From: Volutella citrinella
Taxonomy: Eukaryota; Ascomycota; Sordariomycetes; Hypocreales; Nectriaceae
DNA length: 64,000 bases
NCBI GenBank assembly: GCA_034401135.1
Contig: JAWZSP010000001.1
Coordinates: 124,001-188,000, forward strand
Direction: 5' to 3'
Shown here one piece after another: positions 55,588 to 64,000 of this stretch. The notes below the pieces were generated by a model that saw only the letters and a program-made list of their open reading frames with translations, did no database searches and was not told where the DNA came from. The stretch's first letter is position 1. Every line of letters starts with the position of its first letter. The position numbers and the translations under genes were made by a program.

Positions 55588-57717
55588 ACTAGTCGAGGTA
55601 CGCTATCAATAGAGGTTTCTGGAGTTTGCTGGTATGCAGAAGACGCATAAAGTGGTGCTGTAAACCAATTGTCTGATGTCAAGTTGGGCAGGTCAAGATT
55701 TGTAGGCCTCGGCAACATGTACTCGCTGAACCCAGTGGGAGCCAGGAAAGGCCCTGAACCATTCGAGTATTCGCTCCCTGCCCCGATATCTTGAGTCTCT
55801 GTCCCATACGCTTGAAACATGGGATCAATGCGGTATAGGTCTTCCAGGTCGCTCGCTGGCACGCCCATGTCTACAATGAAAGTGAGCAACCTCGGCTGGC
55901 TCAGGTCGTCGTCGCAGGTATTGTCAAACTCGTGCTCTGCTCGCCGCAGTAGACGCCAGTACTTCCAACTAATCTGCCAGTATCTGCCCATATCTTTCAG
56001 GCAGTCCATCAACACCGAAAACTGCTCGTTTGATCTAGAGTGGCCGCGGTATCGACAGCCTATGAGGTGACGGGCCGCGGTCCATACAGACCAGGTGAAT
56101 GGCCAGCCTATTTTGTCTTCGACGGCGGTCAATGATCCGGAGCATATTTCGGCCAGCACGGCAATACTCTCTTTGCAGGTTTCAAGGCTTTGCTGCTGGA
56201 AGCCGGAGAGCTCAGAAAGGCCACCAGCCCGCCGTGGAAAGATGACCAGCCCTTGCAAGTGAATCACGAGAGCGTGATAGTAGGCATGTAACATGATTAG
56301 GGAAGGGTGATTGCGTGATGAAATGGGCTGGTACGGACTGTGCTTGTATTTGGCAACATTGGAGGGTAGTTCTTGGTACCAAGCTGACAACTCTTTTGCG
56401 ACCTGGTCCCAGTTTTGGAGCCAGACAGTCGAGTTGGCAAACTCGGTTTCACCCATCTGGGCGTACTCAACATAGATAGCATGCACCCTCCTTGATAAAT
56501 CTAGCAGTTGAAGATGGTGCAAGAAGATCTGCGTAGGCCCGCTGCTCGACCCTGTATCTGAGCTGGGTTGCTGATATTGTTTGTTCGACATGTTTAGTTG
56601 ATCCTGCCAAGTCAGGCCCCGTGTTGGCAAAAAGTGCTGGACGTGTAGATCCATGAGCTCGGAGGGGTGGCGGGTTGTCGCCGTAATGTAGCAATCCAGG
56701 GCATATATAGCCCAGAAGAGCCTTCGCCGGGTGATGAAGTCATAACCAGCAACGTCGGGCTCCTGTGAGTCTTCCGTGGAAGTCCTCAAACTACGCCCGC
56801 TGACAACCTTGAGCTGAACAGCAAGCTTTGAAGCAACAGCGAGGGCTCCCCAAGTCTGAGGTCCGTGAGTCATGCCCGACAAGTCAAGTGTCAGGATAGT
56901 CAAGGCCTCCAGGGTTGAGTAAGAAGGCTCTTCCATGACCTCGACAAAGATGCGGCGTTTGGCGTACTTCCAGAACGAGTCACTAGAGCTCCGGTCCAGT
57001 CGCGAGTCGAATGAGAATGGCAGTGACATGCCAAACAGGGCGTAGCTGAGGAGAGACGGTTCGTCTGTTGCGCCCATTTCCACAAACACTCTTTGTGGAT
57101 CAAGGAACGGCAGCCACGAGTGAACATGACGAAAGAAGAGGGAAGCAAGCGAATATACCAAATCAGAGGGCGGCTTGCGCTCCATGATCCTCTGGTTGTT
57201 GACACAGGTTGCTGGTGGGCGTGTCTCAGGTGAACCCCCTGCGAGCCCGCCCACATCTTGGAGTCGTGGCTCTGGGACGGATAGCACTGCCGTAGCTGAA
57301 TCCCCTGGCAGAGCTACGGGTCCTATATGACCCATTCTTTGCGGCACTTCCGTCTCAGCCCTGTCTCGTAACATCTGGATCTCTGCCTGCAGGTCCTCTT
57401 GATCACACGCTGCCGTCAGCTTCAACTGCGCAATGGCATGTGTTTCATTGTGTGGGGACATGCGCACCGATTTTGGACTCCAGCGTCTGTCGATGGCCTG
57501 ATGCAAAGCCAGGCTTGCGGCGGTTGGAGTACTCGCACTGCGTTCCCGCCGCCTCGCAGCGTCGGCATCTTGGATATGTCCGATCGCACCCAGCTTTCCG
57601 TCTCTTGCACCGCTCGCAGCTAGACCGGCCATGTTAGTGGATGAACCCCTCAATCACGGGTCTTTGGTGGACTAACGAAACTGGGCCTTTTCGGGGGGTC
57701 TCGCTGTTCTCCGTCAT
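55584..57717 (-). CDS. Zn(II)2Cys6 transcription factor, candidate rhamnose/glycoside regulator
   Basis: Three exons: 57717-57677, 57619-57468, 57397-55584, giving 668 residues in phase. The zinc cluster (Cys 15, 18, 25, 32, 35, 42; CERCKRRKAGCD...CRRC) lies in exon 2, in a frame different from the long open frame that covers the rest, so an ORF-based start would lose it. After intron 2 the coiled-coil reads KIEDLQAEIQMLRDR. The Fungal_trans domain begins near LASLFFRHVHSWLPFLDP and contains RRRLFWAIYALDCYITATTR. The usual Lys before the third Cys is replaced (KAGC rather than KxKC), which may alter DNA specificity. It converges with, and overlaps by four bases, the intracellular rhamnosidase gene, and a sugar transporter starts 686 bases upstream. 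Pathway-specific regulation of these glycosidases is inferred from position. Confidence 0.85.
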
Positions 57718-58402
57718 TCTCTGTCGGCATCAATGCTTGTCCGCCTGTAGGTCGCCACCCTCGGCAACTGGTCAATCGTCGGCCAAGATACCCTGAGACC
57801 TCGGAACAGGTAATGCGGCCTTGTTTGGGGTGGTGCAGTGGCCTGTCAATATCGGTACTGTTTGATTAGCATCAGTAATGTGAAGACCGTTGACGGCAAC
57901 GTTCGCAGCAGAAGCGCCGGCATGTCGGAGCATGTTATACCTCTGCCGCCGGAGCAAAGGCGGGGCCAGTAGTGAGGCCGATTGGCTAGTCATTCAATGT
58001 CCAGGGATGGAGTCAGTTCATCTGACCCATTTTCGGGATGAACTGCCCCGTCCGCCCGCTCATGGCGCCCTTTTGGGTTTGGAGTCCGAGGTTCGCGAGA
58101 CTCGGATGCTATACGAGCCACTCCAGACAAGCTAGTCAAGCCACCGCGGGACCGCTCCGCCGTTCACGTTCCCCATGGGGCATGGGGAAGCGGAGGCCGT
58201 TCGGGGCAGCGATGAGCGAAGACAGGTGATGCCTCTCAGTTCCCAAGGAGACTTGCAATGTGTGACAACTTGCCACCACAGTCTGATGTTGATATATGGT
58301 TCATGCAAGCCGTTGCTTGAGGAGCTGGCCTTGATCATCACGAACTGAAACCTACTTCAGACTCTACCTGCATCCCCCACAGCACCAAGCACCACACCCA
58401 AC
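57718..58402. promoter_or_regulatory. Divergent promoter of regulator 3 and sugar transporter 2
   Basis: This 685-base region holds both promoters. No gene is supported. No TCGGGGG site occurs in this region, though one lies at 57691-57697 inside the first exon of the regulator. Confidence 0.45.
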
Positions 58403-60043
58403 ATGGGGTTTCAAAAGCACCTCCCGCAGTCCCAGGTTCATCACCTGGAGACTCCAACCATGGCAATGCCAGAGTCTCCAATCGACACGAAGAAATGGTG
58501 GCGGCACAAGAACCTTCGCACCCTTAATCTTTGGATGTTGATTCCTCTGCTGTCCATCTTCTCGCAAGGGTAGGTATCCCCATCATGGCCCCTGAGCCCC
58601 CCTTCGATGTTTCCACCGTCAATAAGGCCGCTGACGACTTAAAACCAATCCAGATTCGATGGCGGGATGATGAATGGCTTACAATCCGTGTCCCATTGGC
58701 AATCCTACTTTGGAAAACCCAAGGGTGCGACTCTGGGCATCTTCAACGCCGCATACCCGCTGGGTGGTGTGGTTGCCGTCTTCTTGATCTCTCCCGTTGC
58801 CGACCGTTGGGGTCGACGTGTGGGTCTGGCAGTTGGTGCCGGTCTCTGCTGCGTCGGTGCTGCTCTCCAAGGTGGTGCTAGTAATCTCGCCATGTTTGTC
58901 GTCTCTCGACTCTTCATCGGAGCAGGCAGTGTTGTCGTGGCTGGCGTCGGAGCCCCGTACATCACGGAGATTGCACACCCAGCACAGCGAAGCACTGCAA
59001 CTGCTCTTTTCTTGACCTTTTACTCCCTTGGATCCATCACAGCTGGTTGGTGTACGTTTGGCACCTTCCGGATTAACGGTGACGCATCCTGGCGTATCCC
59101 TTCGGCATTGCAAGGTCTCCCGTCCATTATCCAGATTGCTCTCGTCTGGTTCGTCCCAGAATCCCCACGATGGCTTGTGAGCAAGGGGCGTGAAGAGGAA
59201 GCCTTGGCCATGTTGGCCAAGTACCACGGAGAGGGTGACGCGTCGGATCCTGTTGTGGTGTTTGAGTACGAGGAAATTACTCGAGCGCTTTCAATCGAAA
59301 AGGAAACGGCTGAGACGACGCTCATCGGCATTGCGCGAGAGATTATGAGCCGTCCCGGCAACCGCAAGCGCATTCTCATCATCATTTGGGCAGCCATTTG
59401 CTCGCAAATGTCTGGCAACGCGTTCGTCTCATACTACCTCTCACCCATCCTCTCATCCGTCGGGCTCAAGTCAGATCTACAACAAACGTTGATCAACGCA
59501 ACATCCCAGATGGTCTCTTGGTTTTCTGCACTCTACTTCGCCACATTGCCGCAGAAGCTCGGTCGGCGAACCATGTTTCTCTGGTCTCTAGTTGCAATGT
59601 GGGTCATTGTGATATCCATTACTGCCGGCAGTGCCACCTACGCAAAGGATGGCACTAACAAGGCTGCTGGATATGCAGTTGTGGTCCTCCTCTACCTCTT
59701 TTCGCCCGCCTACAACTTTGGTTTCAACGGCAATCTGGGCCTCTACATCCCGGAGATTCTGCCCTATCACCTGCGAACGCGAGGCTTGAGTTTCTTCTAC
59801 TTTGTCCAGTTCTGCTTCATGATTCTCTCCAACTTTGCTGTGCCTGTGGGTCTGGAAGACATACAGTGGCGCCTGTACATTATTTTTGTGGTCTGGATCA
59901 TGGTCGAGTTTGTAGGTGTGTACTTCTTGTTCCCCGAGACCAAGGGGCCATCGCTGGAGGATATCGCACTCATCTTTGATGGCCCGCATGCCAAAGATGT
60001 GGAGGCTCCCGAGACTAAGGAGGATGAGAAGGATACCTTGTAG
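58403..60043 (+). CDS. MFS sugar transporter (sugar porter family) 2
   Basis: Two exons: 58403-58569 and 58654-60043, giving 518 residues; the junction restores SIFSQGFDGGMMNGLQSV, the first helix of sugar porters. Motifs present include DRWGRRVGLAVGAGL, APYITEIAHPAQRSTA, FVPESPRWLVSKG, and the C-terminal FPETKGPSLEDIALIFDG. Twelve membrane helices are expected. The FDGxxxN start and the PESPRW region resemble lactose- or cellobiose-type permeases more than hexose porters, but substrate calls in this family are unreliable. The gene follows the rhamnosidase/regulator pair and probably takes up released sugar or intact glycoside by proton symport. The C-terminal tail is charged (EAPETKEDEKD). 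Confidence 0.9.
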
Positions 60044-60507
60044 TGGTCTCTTGTGCCGAGCAACATATTAATGCATCTCTCTTTGAGATCACGATCAATC
60101 CTAATCCGGTGATTAGGCTTGATTGGGCTTTAATAAATGGAAGAGGTATTCATAATTAGAAAATTTTCCAGCTAGTACAGAAGGTCAAATATGTGTGAGA
60201 AACCCCGCCTACTTTTATCTGTCTTGGACTTTATACCCTTCTTTGCCAGCATAATGCTCTCCAAACTTCAATGGCAGCCATTTATATAGCACAGTCATAC
60301 AAGACGAGCCGCGGCAGACCGCTGACACGGCCATGGCTCCAGGGTAGGGATGTGTGTCCGTGCTGTAACTGAGTCAGAAAAGCTGACATGGTCCGCCAGG
60401 ACCCCACCCTCGTATCCAGAGTGGATTAAAGGAGCAATTCCTTCTAAGAGAGCATGCGAGAACTGCAATTCTTCAGCAACGTGCATTCTTGAACATATCT
60501 TTCCATC
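60044..60507. other. Intergenic, P450 promoter side
   Basis: An A/T-rich segment at 60110-60200 probably contains the terminator of the transporter. No gene is supported in the open frames at 60295-60762. Confidence 0.4.
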
Positions 60508-62488
60508 ATGCTTGAAAACTCGACGTGGGCTCTGGACACGGCCTCGCGATATCTGCCACCCGCCGATTTCCAATCTGCTTGGCGGGCCGTTGCGTTGGTA
60601 ATCGCTGCATCTCTGGTCTACGAAAGAGCCAGCTACTATCGAAGGACGGTATGTGCTGGCAACCCAATCGAGTCGTATATGCTGACAGGGTCCACTGTGG
60701 TAGCCCAATGTGGTCTCGGTAGGATTTTTGCCTATCCCTTGGATTGGGGCATGGGTCGCCACCTACGGGTTCATGCGTGACCCGGTGTCATACATCATGA
60801 AGGGCAAAGCAAAGTCAAAGAACAATCTATTTCGCATCGCAACCCTGCAGGGGGAGTATGTGATTGTTTCGGATCGCCACAAAGTGGCCGAGTACATCAA
60901 GGCTCCGGACAATGTGTTGAATTCGCAAGATGGGGCAAACGATGCAAGATGACTACCATGAAGCACTCTGCAGGGACTTTTTGCTGACCATTGCGCAGCA
61001 ACAACAAATCCCTCTCACCATGGGCTACGGAGTTGGCCACCGGACATATCACACGGCTGTCGTTCGGGGTGTTGTGACAAAGAAGATTCCTGAAGTGACT
61101 CCCATCATGTTGGACGAGGCACAAGCAGCCATCCGAAAGCGCATAGGGACACCTGATGGTAAGAAACAAATTGAGATGATAAAAAACTATAAACTAATGC
61201 TATAATCCCTTAGAATTCACCCCCGTCCGCTTGTATGATGCGATTGCTATGACGGTCGCCCAAATCAGCAACAGGTTCTATCTTGGCACCGAATTTTGTA
61301 TGTGTGAGAAATAACCTAGGCGAAACAACAGCATGCTAAGTTTTAACAGGCAGGAACGAGGAGTTCCTTAAAAATGCGGCAGATTACGCTCAAGCTGTTG
61401 TGATATCTGCCGAGATCCTTCGACCCTTTCCGCAGTGGTTCAAACAGTATGAATGAGGCAGAATTCAAACTGGACTGAACATCTATTGACTTGAAGCTAG
61501 AATCTTGGTCCATGTCCTGCCCGTAATGAAGTATAGACGAGCTGGCTACAGATTTCTGCAACACTACATCAAGGAGCGGCTTGATGGTAAGGTTGATGAA
61601 GAAGGTAACAAGCCCGAGGACCTCGTCCAGTGGCTGATCGATGCTGCGCCTCCTGTCGAGAGAAACGGACCCATGCTTTCTGAGCGCGTGATGGCACTGA
61701 ATGTGGCATCAATCCACACCACGACCATGGTTAGTGCAAATCTATAATGCGACTGGAGGCATGCCACTGACTTGCCCCACTCAAGACATTCACCTGCGCC
61801 TTGTACAGTCTTGCTCAGGAACCAGAAAAGTATTTTGAGCCGCTTAGGAAAGAAGTGATGGAAAACCTCGAAGGTGGAGTCATTACCTATAATACACTAC
61901 AGAGGCTCCCCAAGATGGACAGTTTCCTAAGAGAATCTGGGCGATTCAACGCGTCCGGACTGAGTAAGTTGATCTGCGCTTGCAAATAGACAGACAGTCG
62001 TATGCTGATATGTCACGGCATAACAGTGACGATGCAGCGAAATGCGCGAAAGGAATTCAGATTCTCCGACGGGACCGTCATTCCGGCCGGCTCGAAACTG
62101 GGGGCACCCAGCTTGATCCTTCACCGAGACCCAGAAGTCTACAGTGACCCCGATGTCTTTGACGGGTTTCGATTTTGCCGTCCTGAGTACGAGGACAAGA
62201 AGGAGAGAATGCCCGTCAACACCACCAACAACTACTTTGTTTTTGGGCATGGTAGACACCCTTGGTAAGATTTCTGGCATGATACCTGTAGTGAGCAGAA
62301 GTGGGCTAACACGCGACAGTCCCGGCCGGTATCTTGCAGTTCATGAGATGAAGCTGATGTTTTGCATTCTGCTACTCAACTATGACTTCAAGCTGGCTCC
62401 AGGGAAGGCACCGCAGCCGTGGTTTCTTGGTACCATGTCTATTACGGACACTGAATTGGAGGTGTTGTTCAAGAAGCGGGACGCTTGA
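60508..62488 (+). CDS. Cytochrome P450 with nine exons, secondary-metabolism type
   Basis: Exons 60508-60648, 60704-60943, 60999-61158, 61214-61297, 61350-61446, 61501-61729, 61786-61963, 62027-62264, 62320-62488, giving 511 residues, all in phase. An N-terminal helix (AWRAVALVIAASLVYERA) anchors it to the ER. The second intron is a GC-AG intron (GCAAGA...GCGCAG, 60944-60998), chosen because it restores the family spacing between VLNSQDGAND and TMGYGVG. The oxygen-binding helix is ASIHTTTMTFTCALY, the ExxR motif is FLRESGRF, and the haem loop FGHGRHPCPGRYLA places the ligand at Cys456. This Phe-Gly-x-Gly-Arg-His-x-Cys-Pro-Gly form is common in fungal P450s of terpenoid and polyketide pathways. 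No backbone synthase lies in the window, so the role is unknown; aglycone modification is possible. Confidence 0.88.
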
Positions 62489-62671
62489 ATTATAGGATAT
62501 TCGGCAAGTCTAGGATGCTGGGGCCGTATGCACTGATTGAATGCCCTGGAGGCGGTGCATGGGGGAAGATGTGTGAGAGAACTACGAGTGCCACAGGAAT
62601 GAATCAATAAGAAAAATGGTGTTGAACTTCATATTCAGGGCTCAATGTTCTCTTCAACTAAAATTGAAAGC

Positions 62672-63535
62672 TCACACATCTAGAAGATGCTTGGAAGACT
62701 CGTTGATAACAGGATCCTCTTGATTAGCCAAGAACTGCACCCGTTGTGCGACGGCGCTCTGCGTCATGTCTGGCTGAGAAGACACCCAAAACTTGCCCTC
62801 TGCGATTTGTGTCATCATTGTCCTACACCCCTCTTCGAGATCCATGCCGTATGATTCCATCATTTGCTTCATTCTCTGCCGGTAGACAGAACCGCTAGCT
62901 TGCTCAACCCCTGCTCCTTCTCCAGCTCCAAAGATGTTCGTCTTGAGCATGCCTGGGATGACGGAACAGACGTGCACTTGGGGAGCCTTCATCTGCATCT
63001 CGAGGAACAGGCCCTCAGAAAAAGCTTGGACTGCGTGTTTGGTGACGATGTAGGCGGTCTGGGTGGGAAACACACTAAATCCGCCGATACTGGCAAGATT
63101 GGCAATCCAGCACTCCTCTCCTTGGCCTATCATGCGCGGAGCAAAAGCTCTGACGCCATGGATGACGCCCTTGATGTTGATGTCTAGAGTTGCATCCCAT
63201 CTCTCGGCGGGTATTTCCCACGAGAAACCGAGCGTCTCGATGCCAGCGTTGTTGATAAGTAGGCGGACTTTGCCATAGCGGGTAAACACGTCATCGGCCA
63301 GGGCATCTAGCTCAGAAGGTTTGGAGACATCGACCACCTTGTGTTCGGCTTTTCCTCCATCCTGGCGAATAGAAGCAGCGACAGCCTCGGCGCGTGAGGC
63401 AGACACGTCCGTCACCACGACGGTCATGCCCAGTTGTGCGGCTCGGCGAGCGAATGCAGATCCGATACCAGATCCAGCACCCGTGATGACGGCTACGCCT
63501 CCATGGAGCTTCTTCTCGGAATCAGTGGGGTTCAT
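62672..63535 (-). CDS. Short-chain dehydrogenase/reductase (classical SDR)
   Basis: Intronless, 287 residues, start at 63535 (MNPTDSEKKLHGG). The frame extends upstream to 63697, but that leader is not SDR-like. The cofactor motif is AVITGAGSGIGSAFA (TGxxxGxG), with NNAG at LLINNAGIETLGF, catalytic Ser in ANLASIGGF and Tyr-x-x-x-Lys in YIVTKHAVQAF. The acidic residue after the second strand (VVTDVSASR) favours NAD(H) over NADP(H). The family interconverts alcohols and ketones of sterols, sugars or secondary metabolites in the cytosol. It converges on the nine-exon P450 gene (184 bases between stops), so a shared oxidative pathway is possible but unproven. Confidence 0.9.
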   Translation of the reverse strand: MNPTDSEKKLHGGVAVITGAGSGIGSAFARRAAQLGMTVVVTDVSASRAEAVAASIRQDGGKAEHKVVDVSKPSELDALADDVFTRYGKVRLLINNAGIETLGFSWEIPAERWDATLDINIKGVIHGVRAFAPRMIGQGEECWIANLASIGGFSVFPTQTAYIVTKHAVQAFSEGLFLEMQMKAPQVHVCSVIPGMLKTNIFGAGEGAGVEQASGSVYRQRMKQMMESYGMDLEEGCRTMMTQIAEGKFWVSSQPDMTQSAVAQRVQFLANQEDPVINESSKHLLDV

Positions 63536-64000
63536 GTTGAAGTTTGTGGGATAATATGGTGGCCACAGGTGAGGATGGTGGGGAGAGTGGCAGAATAGCC
63601 TGAAAGGGACAATGAGGATATCACCAAGCAGACATGTGCGCGGAGGGAGTTGATTTATCCTAAGATATTGCATTGTGTTTAATAGATCGTGTTCCACAAT
63701 TCCACATTGGAGACTGACACAGCCAACCTGAGTCAGCCCAACGACCCCAAACTGTCATTACATGCAACTGCTGCAAGTCCCATCACTCCCATGGTCAAGG
63801 CAAATCCTCCGTTGATGCAAGCTGAGAACTCAGAAACATGGTCACGGCATTCCCTTGGTGATGAGAAGACGCAAGTCATTCCCGTCGCGTCTCGCAACGT
63901 TCGCCAACCACGACAACAGCCGGCGGCTTGCTCAAGTCCAAGAACGCCGCACAGTCTTGGCCAACCCTAGGCGCAATGTCGGATCTGCTGAGGAGGTTGG
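63536..64000. other. Intergenic end of window
   Basis: This is the promoter of the SDR gene, reading leftward. The open frame at 63689-63970 (plus) has no family features. Nothing else is visible before the window ends. Confidence 0.4.

Noticed and set aside
57653..57653. Start of the third regulator at the long open frame's first codon
   Set aside because: That start would lose the zinc cluster; spliced exons from 57717 provide six correctly spaced cysteines.
60710..60710. Separate small genes in the P450 region
   Set aside because: All pieces join into one nine-exon P450 with haem, I-helix and ExxR motifs in order.
17553..63535. Secondary-metabolite backbone cluster
   Set aside because: Two P450s, an FAD monooxygenase and an SDR are present, but no polyketide, peptide or terpene synthase was found.
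1..64000. CRISPR arrays, rRNA or tRNA genes
   Set aside because: No spaced direct repeats, no rRNA-like conserved runs and no cloverleaf with A/B boxes were noticed.

Overview
The window is nuclear DNA of a filamentous ascomycete. The genes carry many short introns (about 45 to 75 bases, GT...AG with CTAAC or CTGAC branch points). There are three Zn(II)2Cys6 regulators, MFS sugar porters, P450s and small secreted proteins. The family mix fits Sordariomycetes, probably Hypocreales; that placement is inference. I rebuilt the gene models by hand from splice sites and reading phase. No rRNA, tRNA, CRISPR array or intact transposon was seen.

Layout. 0.9-2.0 kb: multi-pass membrane protein. 3.5-3.9 kb: small secreted cysteine-rich protein hidden in three short exons. 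5.0-6.7 kb: Zn2Cys6 regulator with an apparent frameshift. 7.3-9.4 kb: two crotonase-fold genes, one a dienoyl-CoA isomerase. 10.3-11.1 kb: secreted SLT/lysozyme-like protein. 11.3-16.0 kb: a 1420-residue secreted subtilase with a mucin-like linker and a cysteine-rich tail, and a decayed copy of part of that tail at 16.7-17.1 kb.

17.5-31.7 kb is a sugar-glycoside block: MFS sugar porter, Gfo/Idh/MocA oxidoreductase, DUF1080 (3-keto-glycoside hydrolase family) protein, second Gfo/Idh/MocA oxidoreductase, a regulator with two Zn2Cys6 clusters, GH3 beta-glucosidase with PA14 insert, and an FAD monooxygenase. 33.4-35.1 kb: CYP52-like P450. 35.4-42.9 kb is an amine/amide block: amidase, aldehyde dehydrogenase and peroxisomal-type copper amine oxidase. 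The amidase and the dehydrogenase are each interrupted by a single TAG where a Trp codon is expected. 44.0-60.0 kb is a second glycosidase block: secreted GH78 rhamnosidase, secreted GH79 glucuronidase, a GNAT/ankyrin protein, intracellular GH78 rhamnosidase, a Zn2Cys6 regulator overlapping it tail to tail, and another MFS sugar porter. 60.5-63.5 kb: a nine-exon P450 and a short-chain dehydrogenase.

How they may work together (inference). Secreted GH78 and GH79 would trim rhamnose and glucuronic acid from plant glycosides outside the cell. The two porters would import sugars or small glycosides. The signal-less GH78, GH3 and the oxidoreductase/DUF1080 trio would finish deglycosylation inside. 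The trio resembles the bacterial oxidoreductive glycan-breakdown pathway and is the most interesting candidate system here. A TCGGGGG motif recurs in promoters of the first sugar block. A different motif, ACCTCCAAAGGT, marks the promoters of the amidase and of the divergent dehydrogenase/amine oxidase pair.
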